From Methylobacterium terrae (GTDB taxonomy: Bacteria > Pseudomonadota > Alphaproteobacteria > Rhizobiales > Beijerinckiaceae), in the NCBI RefSeq assembly GCF_003173755.1, contig NZ_CP029553.1, positions 397,001-461,000 of the forward strand: a DNA stretch of 64,000 bases. Direction: 5' to 3'. Made by a program: the position numbers and the translations under genes. A model generated the notes under the pieces. That model saw only the letters and a list, made by a program, of their open reading frames with translations. It was not told where the DNA came from and did not search any database. This document shows positions 10,045 to 20,047 of the stretch, one piece after another (the first letter of the stretch is position 1; each line of letters opens with the position of its first letter).

Positions 10045-12429
10045 ATGGCGCAGGCCACCTCCCCCGGCAAACCCACTTCCGGCAAACCCACTTCCGGCAA
10101 GACGCTGTTCTTCTTCGAGAAGCCCTCGGCGATGCGCCAGGTGCAGCGGTTCTTCCGTTCGCCGAGCACGGTCTGCGTCGCGGCCGAGGGGCACCTCCTG
10201 GAGGTGGCGGAGCCCGGGGAGATCCGGCCGGACTGGAAGCCCTGGCGCTTCGACGCGCTGCCGATCGCCATGGAACGGCTGCCGGTCGCCCCCGGCCACG
10301 GCCGCTCGGGGCAATCGCACGCGCCGAAGCTCGCGGCGATCCGCCAGGCGCTCAGCGGCGTCGAGCGCGTCATCATCGCCACCGATCCGGGCCGGGAAGG
10401 CTCGATGATCGCCTGGGAGGTCCTGGAGCATCTCGGCTGGCGCGGCCGGGTCGATCGCCTCCGCCTCGGGGCGCTCGACGAGATCTCGATCCGCCGCGCC
10501 TTCGGGCTGCTGGCGCGCGAGGACGATTCCGGCGAGCGCGACTACGCGGCCTATCTCGAGGCCCTGTGCCGGCAATACGAGGACTGGCATCTCGGCCTCA
10601 ACGGCACCCGGGCGGTGTCGTTGCGCCTGCGTCCGCCGGCCTTCCGCGAGCCCTGGCGCTTCGGCGGCGTGCAGACGCCGACGCTGGCGATCCTCGCCGA
10701 CCTCGAGGAGCGCATCCGCCACTTCGTGCCGCGCGACTTCTACAAGATCGCCCTGCCGGTGACGACCGAGAGCGGCGCGAGCCTGACGCTCTGGCACGCG
10801 CCGAAGGAGAAGATCTTCGAGATCGAACAGGCCGAGACGATCCGCGACGCGGCGGCGGGCTGGGCAGGCCCGCTCGCGGTGGCGCAGAAGGACGTGCGCC
10901 GGGCGCCGCCGAAGCTGTTCTCGAAGGACACCCTGGCGCGCGCCTGCGCCAAGCGCTTCGGCTGGGACCCGCAGGTGACCGCGCGCCACGCGCAGGCGCT
11001 CTACGACAAGGGATATCTCAGCTATCCCCGCACCGAATCGATCCATCTGCCGGAGTCGCAAGCCAAGGACGCCGCCGCGGTGATCGAGGCGATCGCCAAG
11101 GCCGACAAGGACATCGCCGCCCACGCGCCCGCGACGCCGCAGATCCGCCGCGGCCCGAAGGGTCATTACGTCAAGGATCCGGGCGAGCACCACGCCATCG
11201 TGCCCCTGCGCAAGGTGCCGGGGCCGGGCGACGTCGCGCCCGAGGCGTTGCGGCTGTGGCTGCTCGTCGCCAAGAACTTCCTCGCCGCCCACATGGCCGA
11301 CGGGATCGACGCCCGCACCACGGTCACGGCGGAGGTCAGGACGCCGCTCGGCCCGAAGCGCTTCGCCATCACCGGCAGCGTGGTGAAGGTGCCGGGCTGG
11401 CGCGCCCTCTACGGCACCGAGGCCGACGAGGACGAGGTCGTGCCCGGCAAGGCCAAGGCCGACGACGAGCCGACCACCGGGCGGCTGCCGCCGGTGCGCG
11501 ACGGCGAGGGAGGCCAAGGCGGCGAGCCGACGATCGAGACCGCCCGGACCGAGCCGCCGCGGCGCATCACCCGGGGCGAGTTGCCGGTGGTGATGGGCCG
11601 GCTGATCGACCAGATCGAGGACCCGGCCCTGAAGCGGGCGCTGGAGAACCCCGCCAACCCCACCGAGCCGAAGGGCCTCGGCACCGCGGCCACCCGCGAC
11701 GCGGTGCTGCCGAAGCTGATCAAGAGCCACTACGTCACGCTGCTCAAGGGCAAGGACCCGGCCATCACCGTGACGGAGGTCGGCCTCGCCTTCGTCGCCG
11801 CGGTGCGCCGGGTGTTTCCGGCCTACGGCGACCCGGTCGGGCGGGCGGTGTTCGAATCGGAACTGGCCGAGATCGGCCGGGCGACGACCAGGGCGGAAGC
11901 GTTACGCCGGGCCGAGGCCTTCCGGCAGCGCACCCGCGAGCGGGTCGAGGCGCTGATCGGCGCGGTCTCGGGCGCCGAGCGGCTGGCGGTGGACGCCGAT
12001 GCGCCATCCCGGAGCGGCCGCGCGCCGACCGCCGCGATGGTGTCGTTCGCGCGTTCGCTGGCTGCCCGCAAGGGGATCCCCCTCCCCCCGGAGGCGACGC
12101 GCGAGGTCGGCGCCTGCCGGGTGTTCCTCAACACCCATGCGGGGCCGAAGCTCGCCCCGGCGGGCGAGGGCGGAACCCGCCCGCCGACCCCGGCGATGCT
12201 GCGCTTCGCCGCCTCGCTCGCCCGCGAGAAGCGGATGGAGGCGCTGCCGCCCGAGATCGAGACCGACTTCGCGGCCTGCCGCGCCTTCCTCGACGCCCAT
12301 GCGGGCGGCGACGGCACGACGGGGAAGGCGCCCCCCACCCGCGAGGCCCCGGCGAAGAAGTCCCGCCGCCCCCGCGCGGCGGGCCCAGCCCGCGCCCCGC
12401 GCCGACGCCGCGCCGCCGGCGGGGCGTGA
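10045..12429 (+). CDS. Type IA DNA topoisomerase (topoisomerase III-like)
   Basis: The 794-residue protein starts with a TOPRIM domain (FFFEKPSAM with Glu25; ATDPGREGSMIAWE with Asp114), then the type IA gate domains (GLNGTRAVSLRLR, FGGVQTPTLAIL). The active-site tyrosine is Tyr327 in GYLSYPRTES. EHHAIVPL and PKGLGTAATRDAVLPKL mark the later DNA-binding parts. It relaxes or decatenates DNA through a 5'-phosphotyrosine link. The second TOPRIM aspartate is Gly116, a change also seen in TopB-like proteins (DAGREG type). There are no C-terminal zinc fingers; instead two related segments of about 50 residues (PTAAMVSFARSLAARKG and PTPAMLRFAASLAREKR, each ending VFLNTHAG or AFLDAHAG) precede a Lys/Arg/Pro-rich tail. 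The start at 10045 has AGGAG 12 bases upstream; the N terminus holds a duplicated GKPTS. Confidence 0.9.
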   Translation: MAQATSPGKPTSGKPTSGKTLFFFEKPSAMRQVQRFFRSPSTVCVAAEGHLLEVAEPGEIRPDWKPWRFDALPIAMERLPVAPGHGRSGQSHAPKLAAIRQALSGVERVIIATDPGREGSMIAWEVLEHLGWRGRVDRLRLGALDEISIRRAFGLLAREDDSGERDYAAYLEALCRQYEDWHLGLNGTRAVSLRLRPPAFREPWRFGGVQTPTLAILADLEERIRHFVPRDFYKIALPVTTESGASLTLWHAPKEKIFEIEQAETIRDAAAGWAGPLAVAQKDVRRAPPKLFSKDTLARACAKRFGWDPQVTARHAQALYDKGYLSYPRTESIHLPESQAKDAAAVIEAIAKADKDIAAHAPATPQIRRGPKGHYVKDPGEHHAIVPLRKVPGPGDVAPEALRLWLLVAKNFLAAHMADGIDARTTVTAEVRTPLGPKRFAITGSVVKVPGWRALYGTEADEDEVVPGKAKADDEPTTGRLPPVRDGEGGQGGEPTIETARTEPPRRITRGELPVVMGRLIDQIEDPALKRALENPANPTEPKGLGTAATRDAVLPKLIKSHYVTLLKGKDPAITVTEVGLAFVAAVRRVFPAYGDPVGRAVFESELAEIGRATTRAEALRRAEAFRQRTRERVEALIGAVSGAERLAVDADAPSRSGRAPTAAMVSFARSLAARKGIPLPPEATREVGACRVFLNTHAGPKLAPAGEGGTRPPTPAMLRFAASLAREKRMEALPPEIETDFAACRAFLDAHAGGDGTTGKAPPTREAPAKKSRRPRAAGPARAPRRRRAAGGA

Positions 12430-12537
12430 GGGGAGCGCCGGCAAACAATCGCCCGCGCGCCCGCACGAGACGGCTGGACAGGCGATCCGAGCGTCTCTAT
12501 ACCGCCGCTCAACGCCGCTGCCCCAGGCAGCCGGCGG

Positions 12538-12613
12538 GCCCGGGTAGCTCAGTTGGTAGAGCATGCGACTGAAAATCGCAGTGTCGGCGGTTCGACTCCG
12601 TCCCCGGGCACCA
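12538..12613 (+). tRNA. tRNA-Phe (GAA), copy 1
   Basis: This is a 76-nt cloverleaf with CCA encoded. The acceptor stem GCCCGGG pairs with CCCGGGC (7 bp), the D arm contains AGCTCAGTTGGTAGAGC, the anticodon stem TGCGA/TCGCA encloses loop CTGAAAA (anticodon GAA), and the T arm contains GGTTCGACTCC. It is identical to the copy at 12699. Confidence 0.97.
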
Positions 12614-12698
12614 CTTCCTCGTCCCTGACGTGAGTGGTGCCGTCCTTGGACAAGGACGATCTCTGGTGCTTGGACCGTCGCCTTCGCGCGGCCGGTGC

Positions 12699-12774
12699 GC
12701 CCGGGTAGCTCAGTTGGTAGAGCATGCGACTGAAAATCGCAGTGTCGGCGGTTCGACTCCGTCCCCGGGCACCA
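12699..12774 (+). tRNA. tRNA-Phe (GAA), copy 2
   Basis: An identical 76-nt duplicate of the tRNA-Phe at 12538, starting 85 bases after the end of the first copy and on the same strand. Both are probably processed from one transcript. No integrase or partial tRNA 3' end is seen nearby, so this is a tandem gene duplication, not an integration scar. Confidence 0.97.
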
Positions 12775-12907
12775 TTTCTTCAGACATTCTGAGCAATAGC
12801 CTGATGCTGGCGCGAGAGCTGACCAAGCTCTTGAATCGCTCTCTCGACTTGTTGGACGGACAATAACTCGCATTCATATGCGAGTTGAGCGTCAGGCAAT
12901 GACTCCC

Positions 12908-12961
12908 TCCGCGTCATTCCTGGGCTCGCCGCAGGCGAGAACCCAGGACGACGCGGAGTGT
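12908..12961. repeat. Partial copy of repeat family B
   Basis: One hairpin: CTGGGCTCGCCGCAGGCGAG followed by AACCCAG, flanked by the inverted pair CCGCGTC and GACGCGG. It resembles the left hairpin of the family B element at 433-588. It lies between the tRNA-Phe pair and the end of cyoD. Confidence 0.55.
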
Positions 12962-12983
12962 TGTCACCGGCCTCGTCAGCCAC

Positions 12984-13442
12984 TCAATGATGCCCGCCAC
13001 CCCCATGCTGCATCGGCATCCCCGGCCCCGGCTGCAGCGGCACCCCCTTCTGCAACGGCATCCTCACCCCGCCCTCGATCGGCGCCATCATGTTGGTATT
13101 CATGTGGTGCATGATCCACACCGACCCGCCGAACAGCAGGAAGACGATCAGCACGCCGAACGCCAATGCCATGATGTTGTTGGTGTTGTCCGGCCCGCTG
13201 GTGAGGTGGAGGAAGAAGACGAGGTGCACGCCCATCTGCGCGATGGCGAAGGTGAGGAGCGCGACGGGGATCGCCGGCGCCCACATCACCTGCGTGTGCG
13301 TGACCCAGAACGAGGCGGCAGTGAGGAGCAGTGCCAGGGCGAGCCCGATCAGGTAGCTGCGCAGGCCCGAGCCGAATTCCTCGTGGGCGTATTCGTCGCC
13401 GGGGGCGACATCGGCATGCGCCCGGTCGTCAGTCTGGCTCAT
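12984..13442 (-). CDS. cyoD: Cytochrome bo3 ubiquinol oxidase subunit IV
   Basis: The 152-residue protein has three transmembrane helices (SYLIGLALALLLTAASFWV; AIPVALLTFAIAQMGVHLVF with FLHL; AFGVLIVFLLFGGSVWIMHH), matching subunit IV. The C-terminal tail is long and rich in Met, Gly and His (PGMPMQHGGGGHH), longer than in E. coli CyoD, and could bind copper, though this is not shown. Subunit IV assists assembly of the CuB centre. The ATG at 13442 overlaps the stop of cyoC by four bases (ATGA), so translation is coupled. Confidence 0.93.
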   Translation of the reverse strand: MSQTDDRAHADVAPGDEYAHEEFGSGLRSYLIGLALALLLTAASFWVTHTQVMWAPAIPVALLTFAIAQMGVHLVFFLHLTSGPDNTNNIMALAFGVLIVFLLFGGSVWIMHHMNTNMMAPIEGGVRMPLQKGVPLQPGPGMPMQHGGGGHH

Positions 13443-14134
13443 GCGGCGGATCCCATCAGGTAGACGACCGTGAAGACGGCGACCCAGACGATGTCGAGGG
13501 CGTGCCAGAACAGCGAGAAGCACATCACCCGGCGCAGGATGTCCGGGCGAAACCCCTTGGCGAAGACCTGCGCCATCATGGTGAGCAGCCAGAGCAGGCC
13601 GGCGGTGACGTGCAGGCCGTGGCAGCCGACGACGGTGAAGAAGGCCGACAGGAAGGCGCTGCGGGTCGGTCCGGCGTCCCGGGCGACGAGGTCGGTGAAC
13701 TCGCGCAGCTCCAGCGCCAGGAAGCCGGCGCCGAGGAGGAAGGTCACCGCCATCGCGGCCTGGAAGAGGAGGGCCCGGCGGGCGTTCAGCGCCAGCGTGG
13801 CGACGCCGCAGGCGAAGCTCGAGAGCAGCAGCAGGACCGTCTCGATCGCCACGTTGGCGATGTCGAACAGCTCCGCGCCGGTCGGGCCTCCGGCGGTGCC
13901 GCCGCGCAGGACCGCGAAGGCCGCGAAGAACGCGGCGAACATCACGATGTCGCTGAGGAGGAAGATCCAGAAGCCGTAGGCGACGACGATGCGCTTCGAC
14001 GACGGACCGCCGGTGCCGTGCCCGGTGGCACGGCTCTCCCCCTCCCCGGCGGCGTGGTGGCCGAGATGGTTGGGGTCGCGCCGCATCGGCACGACGTCCG
14101 GGAGACCGCCCGGGATCGCGGCCGAGCTGCTCAT
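13439..14134 (-). CDS. cyoC: Cytochrome bo3 ubiquinol oxidase subunit III
   Basis: The 231-residue protein has five transmembrane helices after a hydrophilic N terminus of about 50 residues that is rich in His and Gly. Family landmarks are [31 protein letters not shown] and a C-terminal [22 protein letters not shown]. Subunit III stabilises subunit I in the inner membrane. Its ATG overlaps the end of cyoB and its stop overlaps the start of cyoD, so this is a tightly packed operon. Confidence 0.95.
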   Translation of the reverse strand: MSSSAAIPGGLPDVVPMRRDPNHLGHHAAGEGESRATGHGTGGPSSKRIVVAYGFWIFLLSDIVMFAAFFAAFAVLRGGTAGGPTGAELFDIANVAIETVLLLLSSFACGVATLALNARRALLFQAAMAVTFLLGAGFLALELREFTDLVARDAGPTRSAFLSAFFTVVGCHGLHVTAGLLWLLTMMAQVFAKGFRPDILRRVMCFSLFWHALDIVWVAVFTVVYLMGSAA

Positions 14135-16146
14135 GCGGCCTCCTTGCGGCGGGCCTGCTGCAAGGCGTCGAGGCGGCTCGCCCGGTTCTCGCGGTTGATG
14201 CGCGCGACGGCGTCCGCCGGGATCTCGTACTCGACCCGGTCGCGCCAGGCGAAGGCCACGAAGGTGGCGAAGGCGCCGGCGAGCCCCAAAGCCGCCAGCC
14301 ACCAGATGTGCCAGATCATCGCGAAGCCCACGAGCGTGGCGAAGAAGGCGCAGACGAAGCCGGTCGGGCTGTTCAGCGGCATCTCGACCGGCTCGTAATC
14401 CGGCTCCTCGCGCAGGCGCGCCTGCTCGCGGGCGCGCTGCTTGATCGCCCAGTAGGCCTCCTCGCCCTCGACGTGGGGCATGACCGCGAAGTTGAACGAG
14501 GGCGGCGGCGAGGCGGTGGCCCATTCGAGGGAGCGACCGTCCCACGGGTCGCCGGTGAGATCACGAAGCTGTTCGCGGCGCCGGATGCTGACGACGAGCT
14601 GCACCACCTGGCAGACCACGCCGACCGCCATCACGATGACGCCGAGGCTCGCGGCGACGATCCACGGATACCACTCGGCGACGGAGAAATGCTGCATCCG
14701 CCGCGTCATGCCCATCAGGCCGACGACGTAGAGCGGCGTGAACACCCAGACGTAGCCGACGAGGGAGAACCAGAACGCCGCCTTGCCCCACCGCTCGTCG
14801 AGGGTGAAGCCGAAGGCTTTCGGGAACCAGTAGGCGTAGCCGGCGAACGCCGCGAACACGACCGCGCTGACGATGACGTTGTGGAAGTGGGCGACCAGGA
14901 ACAGCGAGTTGTGCAGGACGAAGTCGGCCGGCGGGATCGCCAGCAGCACGCCGGTGGCGCCGCCGACCACGAAGGTGACGAGGAAGGCCACCGACCACAG
15001 CATCGGCGTGGTGAAGCGCACCCGGCCGCCGTACATCGTGAACATCCAGTCGAAGATCTTCACCCCCGTCGGCACCGCGATGATCATCGAGGTGATGCCG
15101 AAGACGCCGTTGACGTCGCCGCCCGGCCCCATGGTGAAGAAGTGGTGCAGCCAGACGGTGAAGGAGAGCAGGCAGATCGCCAGCGTCGCCCAGACCATCG
15201 AGCGGTAGGCGAAGAGCGGCTTGCCCGAGAAGGTCGAGATGACTTCCGAGAAGATGCCGTAGGCCGGCAGCGCCAGGATGTAGACCTCCGGATGCCCCCA
15301 CGCCCAGAAGAGGTTCATGAACAGCATCGAGTTGCCGCCGGCCTCGTCGGTGAAGAAGTGGAAGCCGAGGTAGCGGTCGAGGGTCAGCATCGCGAGGGTC
15401 GCGGTCAGGATCGGGAAGGCCGCGATGATGAGGAGGTTGGAGGCGAGCGCGGTCCAGCAGAACATCGGCATGCGCAGGTAGCTCATGCCCGGCGCCCGCA
15501 TCTTGAGGATGGTGGTCACGAGGTTGACGCCGGACATCAGCGTGCCGATGCCGGAGATCTGGATCGCCCAGAGATAGTAATCGACGCCGACCCCGGGCGA
15601 GTAGGTGGTTTCCGAGAGCGGCGGGGCCGGCCACCAGCCGGTGCGGGCGAACTCGCCCACCACCAGCGAGACGTTGACGAGGAGCGCCCCGGTCGCGGTG
15701 AGCCAGAAGCTGACCGAGTTGAGGGTCGGGAAGGCGACGTCGCGCACGCCGAGTTGCAGCGGCACCACGAAGTTCATCAGCCCGATCATGAACGGCATCG
15801 CGCCGAAGAAGATCATGATCGTGCCATGCGCCGAAAAGATCTGGTCGTAGTGCTCCGGCGGCAGGTAGCCCAGCGCGTTGTAGGCGAGCGCCTGGTGCGA
15901 GCGCATCAGGATCGCATCGGAGAAGCCGCGGATCAGCATGACGAGCCCGAGGAGGACGTACATCACGCCGATGCGCTTGTGGTCGACGCTCGTGATCCAC
16001 TCGCGCCACAGGTACGGCAGCCAGCCCGCGACCGCCACCCAGGCGATGATTCCGAGGAGGACCACGCCGACCAGGGCCGCGGCGACGAGCGGAATCGGCT
16101 GGTCGAAGGGAATCGCCGACCAGGTCAGCTTGCCGAGCATGCTCAC
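14131..16146 (-). CDS. cyoB: Cytochrome bo3 ubiquinol oxidase subunit I
   Basis: The 671-residue protein is the catalytic heme-copper subunit with about 15 membrane helices. Visible signatures are [15 protein letters not shown] (low-spin heme His), [21 protein letters not shown] (CuB His and the cross-linked Tyr, plus the K-channel) and [20 protein letters not shown] (the heme ligand pair). It oxidises ubiquinol, reduces O2 to water and pumps protons. The length and the extended C terminus match quinol oxidases, not cytochrome c oxidases. Its start overlaps the end of cyoA (ATGA). Confidence 0.97.
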   Translation of the reverse strand: MSMLGKLTWSAIPFDQPIPLVAAALVGVVLLGIIAWVAVAGWLPYLWREWITSVDHKRIGVMYVLLGLVMLIRGFSDAILMRSHQALAYNALGYLPPEHYDQIFSAHGTIMIFFGAMPFMIGLMNFVVPLQLGVRDVAFPTLNSVSFWLTATGALLVNVSLVVGEFARTGWWPAPPLSETTYSPGVGVDYYLWAIQISGIGTLMSGVNLVTTILKMRAPGMSYLRMPMFCWTALASNLLIIAAFPILTATLAMLTLDRYLGFHFFTDEAGGNSMLFMNLFWAWGHPEVYILALPAYGIFSEVISTFSGKPLFAYRSMVWATLAICLLSFTVWLHHFFTMGPGGDVNGVFGITSMIIAVPTGVKIFDWMFTMYGGRVRFTTPMLWSVAFLVTFVVGGATGVLLAIPPADFVLHNSLFLVAHFHNVIVSAVVFAAFAGYAYWFPKAFGFTLDERWGKAAFWFSLVGYVWVFTPLYVVGLMGMTRRMQHFSVAEWYPWIVAASLGVIVMAVGVVCQVVQLVVSIRRREQLRDLTGDPWDGRSLEWATASPPPSFNFAVMPHVEGEEAYWAIKQRAREQARLREEPDYEPVEMPLNSPTGFVCAFFATLVGFAMIWHIWWLAALGLAGAFATFVAFAWRDRVEYEIPADAVARINRENRASRLDALQQARRKEAA

Positions 16147-17084
16147 GAGCCCCCTTTGGGTTTGACGTTCGGAGGCGCTCCGTTGTCGGCGCCCTGCGCG
16201 GGGCCGGGGCCCTTCGGGATGGTCTGGTCGACGATGCGCCGGAACAGGTCGGGCTCGACGCTGCCGAAGGTGCGGGGAGCGTCGGCGATGCTCTGCTTCG
16301 CAAGCTCGGTGTAGGACGCGGTGTCGAGGACGGGACCGCCCCTGGCGCCCTGCACCCAGGCCGCGAAGGCGCCGTCCGACACCGCGCGGACCGGGAAGTG
16401 CATGTCGGAGAAGCCGTCGCCGCTGAAATGCGTCGAGAGGCCGTGCAGCGTGTCCTCCCGGTCGGCCATCAGGTTGAGCTGCGAGGTCATGCCCCGCATC
16501 GTGTAGATCATGCTGCCGAGCCGCGGCACGAAGAACGAGTTCCAGACGCTGCTCGAGGTCAGGATGAACTGCACCGGCGTGCCGGCCGGCACGACGAGTT
16601 CATTGACCGAGGCGACCTGCTGCTCGGGGTAGAGGAACAGCCACTTCCAGTCGAGCGAGACGACCTGGACCACCAGGGTCTTCTTGTCGGAGTCGAGGGG
16701 CACCGCCGGATCGAGCCGGTGCGCGCCGATCCAGGCGATGCCGCCGAGGAACACGATGGTGAGGAACGGCACCGACCAGACGACGAGCTCGATCTTGCCC
16801 GAGAACGCCCAGTCCGGCCGGTAGCGCGCCTTCGTGTTCGAGGCGCGGAACCACCAGGCGAAGACCAGCGTGACGACCATCGTCGGGACGATGATGGCGA
16901 GCATGATGATCGACGCCACGACCAGGATGTTCGCCTCGTCGGCGCCGATCGGGCCCTTGGCGTTGAGCAGGCTCATCTGGCAGCCGGACAGGGCGAGACC
17001 GGCGGCGATGACGGTGCCGAGACGGGAGAGCGTGGCGAGGACTTGCCTCCTCCGGCGCGGCGGCCGGCCCGCAGCCGCTCTCAT
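16143..17084 (-). CDS. cyoA: Cytochrome bo3 ubiquinol oxidase subunit II
   Basis: The 313-residue lipoprotein subunit has a signal ending LALSGC (lipidation at Cys35), two membrane helices ([40 protein letters not shown]) and a periplasmic cupredoxin domain ([40 protein letters not shown]). The CuA Cys ligands of cytochrome c oxidases are absent, as expected for a quinol oxidase. It is the first gene of cyoABCD. cyoE (heme O synthase) is not in the window, so heme O must be made by an enzyme encoded elsewhere. The ATG at 17084 lacks a clear Shine-Dalgarno sequence; no better in-frame start precedes the signal sequence. Confidence 0.96.
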   Translation of the reverse strand: MRAAAGRPPRRRRQVLATLSRLGTVIAAGLALSGCQMSLLNAKGPIGADEANILVVASIIMLAIIVPTMVVTLVFAWWFRASNTKARYRPDWAFSGKIELVVWSVPFLTIVFLGGIAWIGAHRLDPAVPLDSDKKTLVVQVVSLDWKWLFLYPEQQVASVNELVVPAGTPVQFILTSSSVWNSFFVPRLGSMIYTMRGMTSQLNLMADREDTLHGLSTHFSGDGFSDMHFPVRAVSDGAFAAWVQGARGGPVLDTASYTELAKQSIADAPRTFGSVEPDLFRRIVDQTIPKGPGPAQGADNGAPPNVKPKGGS

Positions 17085-17183
17085 CGGGGCGACGCTGGGC
17101 GAGATGCGGCACGAGACGTGGGCAGGAACTTGCCGACATCTCCGTGAGGCGGATTGCGTCGCATACGGCCCTCCGGCGCATCC

Positions 17184-17207
17184 GGTCGATCGAACGACGG
17201 TCGATCG
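17184..17207. promoter_or_regulatory. Direct repeat upstream of cyoA (candidate regulator site)
   Basis: GGTCGATCG occurs twice at 17184 and 17199, a 15-base period, about 100 bases upstream of the cyoA start. Tandem half-sites of this kind can be bound by response regulators. No matching regulator gene is adjacent. The gap 17085-17370 contains nothing else recognised. This is a candidate only. Confidence 0.25.
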
Positions 17208-17370
17208 GAGCCTACACCCCTGTTGTGCCGTCGAAAAAGACCGCGCTGCACTGACGCATGTTAAGAGAGAGCGGATTTAAGCGACGCTCGACCGAACGCT
17301 CGTCGCAGAAGATCTGGACTGCCGCGGCCTTGACCTATGTGGTTGCGCCGATGGGGACGATTCCGTCCTG

Positions 17371-17598
17371 TCAGAACGCCCGGCGCGGCCGCGTCATCGT
17401 CAGGGCGAGGCCGATCCCGGCGACGATCCCGAAGGCCAGGAGGGGGTTGCGGCGAGAGACGACGACCACCCGCTCGATCCCCGCCTCGACCGCGCCCGCC
17501 GCGTTGGCGAGCGCCGGTACCACCGTCTGATCCAGGAACAGCTTCGATGCCGAAGGTCCGGGAGGCTTCTCCAGCATGTAATCGCGGTCGATCAGCAT
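17371..17598 (-). CDS. Small membrane-anchored protein of unknown function
   Basis: The 75-residue protein has a hydrophilic N-terminal half (MLIDRDYMLEKPPGPSASK), an alanine-rich amphipathic helix (LANAAGAVEAGIERVV) and one C-terminal membrane segment preceded by arginines (RRNPLLAFGIVAGIGLALTM). The layout recalls short inner-membrane proteins of the ElaB/DUF883 type, but I cannot assign it. The ATG at 17598 has GGAG nine bases upstream. It is divergent from the molybdoenzyme gene. Confidence 0.6.
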   Translation of the reverse strand: MLIDRDYMLEKPPGPSASKLFLDQTVVPALANAAGAVEAGIERVVVVSRRNPLLAFGIVAGIGLALTMTRPRRAF

Positions 17599-17693
17599 AC
17601 GTCGTGCTCCGGATGTGGTGACCCACAACCCCTAGCACGACGAGTTCGTCCCTCCCCCATCATCCGTCAACCTGAACCAGCGGAGCCGATTGC

Positions 17694-20027
17694 ATGGCAA
17701 GACGCGTCACGTTCAGACCCTATGCGGGCCCGGCGGGGGGCTGGGGTTCGGCCCGGTCGGTCGGCACCATCCTGGCGCGGGAGAACGTGCTGGCCAGCGG
17801 CGCGCTGCTGCTCACCCGCCACAACAAGGTCGACGGCTTCCAGTGCGTCGGCTGCGCCTGGGTGAAGCCGGCCCAGCCGCTGCCGTTCGAGTTCTGCGAG
17901 AACGGCGCCAAGACGGTGGCCTGGGAGATCACCAACCACCGCTGCGGCCCCGAATTCTTCGCAGCGCACACCGTGACCGAGCTGCTCGACTGGGACGATT
18001 ACCACCTCGAACGGCCCGGCCGCCTCACCCACCCGCTGCGCTACGACCCCGACACCGACAAGTACCGCCCGGTCTCCTGGGGCACGGCCCTCGACGAGAT
18101 CGCCCGCGAGCTGCGGGCGAGCCGCGCGCGCGACCCGAAGCGCGCGGTGTTCTACTCGTCGGGCCGCTGCTCGAACGAGGCGAGCTACCTCTACGGGCTG
18201 TTCGCCCGGCTCTACGGCAACAACAACCTGCCGGATTCCTCGAACCTCTGCCACGAGACCACCTCGGTGGCGCTCCCCGAGAGCATCGGGCAGGCGGTCG
18301 GCAGCGTGTCGCTCGCCGATTGGGGCCACACCGACTGCATCCTGTTCTTCGGCCAGAACCCGGGCAGCAACAGCCCGCGGATGCTCCATCCGCTGCAGGA
18401 GGCGAGCGAGCGGGGCGTGCCGATCATCACCTACAATCCCCTGAAGGAGCGGGGGCTCGAGCGCTTCACCAATCCCCAATCGCCGACCGAGATGCTGACG
18501 ACCCGGGAGACCCGGATCAGCTCGCAGTACCACCAGGTGAAGACCGGCGGCGACCTCGCGGCGCTGACCGGCATCTGCAAGGCGCTGCTGGAGCGCGAGG
18601 AGGCCGGGGAAGCGGCGCTCGATCACGCCTTCATCGCCGAGCACACCCACGGCTTCGCGGCGTTCGCGGCCTTCCTGCGCGCCCAGGACTGGGACGACCT
18701 CGTGCGCCGGGCCGGCCTGCCGCGCACGGCGATGGAGGCGACGGCGGCGGTCTATGCCCGGGCCCGCGCCACGATCGGCGTCTACGGGATGGGGCTGACC
18801 CAGCACCGCGCCGGCGTCGCGACGGTGCAGATGCTGGCGAACCTCCTCCTGATGCGCGGCAATATGGGCCGCAGCGGCGCCGGCATCTGCCCGGTGCGGG
18901 GACACTCCAACGTCCAGGGCCAGCGCACCATGGGCGTGACCGAGAAGCCGGAGCTCGTCCCCCTCGACCGGCTGGGCGCGCAATACGGCTTCGCGCCGCC
19001 GCGCGAGGCCGGCTACACGAGCGTCGAGGCCTGCGAGGCGATCCTCAGGGGCGAGGTCGATTGCTTCGTCGAGCTCGGCGGCAACTTCGTGCGCGCGGTG
19101 CCGGACCGCAGCCTCGTCGAGCCGGCCTGGCGCGGCCTGCGGCTTACCGTCAACGCCATCACCAAGCTCAACCGCACCGCCCTGATCCCCGGCGAGATCT
19201 CCTACATCCTGCCGGTGCTCGGCCGGATCGAGACCGACCGCCAGCGGACCGGGATCCAGTCCCTGTCGATGGAGGACACGACCGGGTGCGTGCACGGCTC
19301 GCGCGGGATGCGCCGACCGGCCTCGCCCCACCTCATCAGCGAGGTCCGGCTCGTCGCGGAACTGGGCAAGCGGGTGCTCGAACCGAACCCGCGGGTCCCG
19401 TGGGACGAGTGGTGCGACGATTACCGGCTGATCCGCGACGCGATCGGCGAGACCTACCCCGACACCTTCCACGATTACGACCGGCGGATGTGGGAGCCCG
19501 GCGGCTTCCAGCGGCCGCTGCCGGCCTGCAAGCGCGAATGGCACACGAAGACCGGGAAGGCGAACTTCCTCGTGCCGGGGAGCCTCGACGAGGATCCGGA
19601 CATGCCGGAGGGCGGGCACGACGTGCTCCGGATGATGACTTTGCGCAGCAACGACCAGTTCAACACCACGGTGTTCGGCTACGACGACCGCTTCCGCGGC
19701 ATCAAGGGCACCCGCGACGTGATCCTGATGAACCGCCTCGACATCGACCGGCTCGGCCTCGCCGACGGCGCGATGGTGCGGGTCGAGACGGTGGCGAATG
19801 ACGGCGTCCGCCGCGAATTGCCGGGGCTCACAATCGTCGGTTACGACATCCCGGTCGGCTGCGTCGGCGCCTACTACCCGGAGGCGAACGTGCTGCTGCC
19901 GCTCTGGCACTACGCCGTCGGCAGCATGACGCCGGCGGCGAAGTCGATCCCGGTGCGGGTCCACCGGATGGACGGCGACGCCGCCCGCACCCGGCACGGC
20001 CGGCCGCAAGCGACGTTGCAGCCGTAA
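17694..20027 (+). CDS. FdhF/YdeP-type molybdopterin oxidoreductase
   Basis: The 777-residue protein belongs to the molybdopterin bis-MGD superfamily, in the branch with E. coli YdeP. The N-terminal Fe-S region has Cys51 and Cys54 (QCVGCAW), Cys68 and Cys84. Cofactor-binding landmarks include RYDPDTDKYRPVSWGTALDE, SNEASYLYGLFARLYGNNNL, LFFGQNPGSNSPRM, MRGNMGRSGAGICPVRGHSN and a C-terminal MNRLDIDRLGLADGAMVRV. In E. coli YdeP is linked to acid resistance; its substrate is unknown, and formate dehydrogenase activity should not be assumed. There is no Tat signal, so it is cytoplasmic. An FdhD-like sulfurtransferase partner is not adjacent. A 96-bp gap separates it from the divergent small membrane protein. 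Confidence 0.92.
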   Translation: MARRVTFRPYAGPAGGWGSARSVGTILARENVLASGALLLTRHNKVDGFQCVGCAWVKPAQPLPFEFCENGAKTVAWEITNHRCGPEFFAAHTVTELLDWDDYHLERPGRLTHPLRYDPDTDKYRPVSWGTALDEIARELRASRARDPKRAVFYSSGRCSNEASYLYGLFARLYGNNNLPDSSNLCHETTSVALPESIGQAVGSVSLADWGHTDCILFFGQNPGSNSPRMLHPLQEASERGVPIITYNPLKERGLERFTNPQSPTEMLTTRETRISSQYHQVKTGGDLAALTGICKALLEREEAGEAALDHAFIAEHTHGFAAFAAFLRAQDWDDLVRRAGLPRTAMEATAAVYARARATIGVYGMGLTQHRAGVATVQMLANLLLMRGNMGRSGAGICPVRGHSNVQGQRTMGVTEKPELVPLDRLGAQYGFAPPREAGYTSVEACEAILRGEVDCFVELGGNFVRAVPDRSLVEPAWRGLRLTVNAITKLNRTALIPGEISYILPVLGRIETDRQRTGIQSLSMEDTTGCVHGSRGMRRPASPHLISEVRLVAELGKRVLEPNPRVPWDEWCDDYRLIRDAIGETYPDTFHDYDRRMWEPGGFQRPLPACKREWHTKTGKANFLVPGSLDEDPDMPEGGHDVLRMMTLRSNDQFNTTVFGYDDRFRGIKGTRDVILMNRLDIDRLGLADGAMVRVETVANDGVRRELPGLTIVGYDIPVGCVGAYYPEANVLLPLWHYAVGSMTPAAKSIPVRVHRMDGDAARTRHGRPQATLQP

Positions 20028-20047
20028 TCTTCGACGGGTTCGACACC

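Noticed and set aside
10384..10404. Loss of a TOPRIM aspartate as evidence that the topoisomerase is dead.
   Set aside because: A glycine at this position (DAGREG-type motif) is common in TopB-like enzymes, and the catalytic tyrosine and the other motifs are intact.
12630..12866. A short plus-strand frame over the second tRNA-Phe.
   Set aside because: It runs through the tRNA gene, and its apparent protein is the familiar false peptide made by translating a tRNA.
17694..20027. Calling the molybdoenzyme a formate dehydrogenase.
   Set aside because: The Cys spacing and sequence match the YdeP branch, and no diaphorase or Fe-S subunits of a formate dehydrogenase are adjacent.
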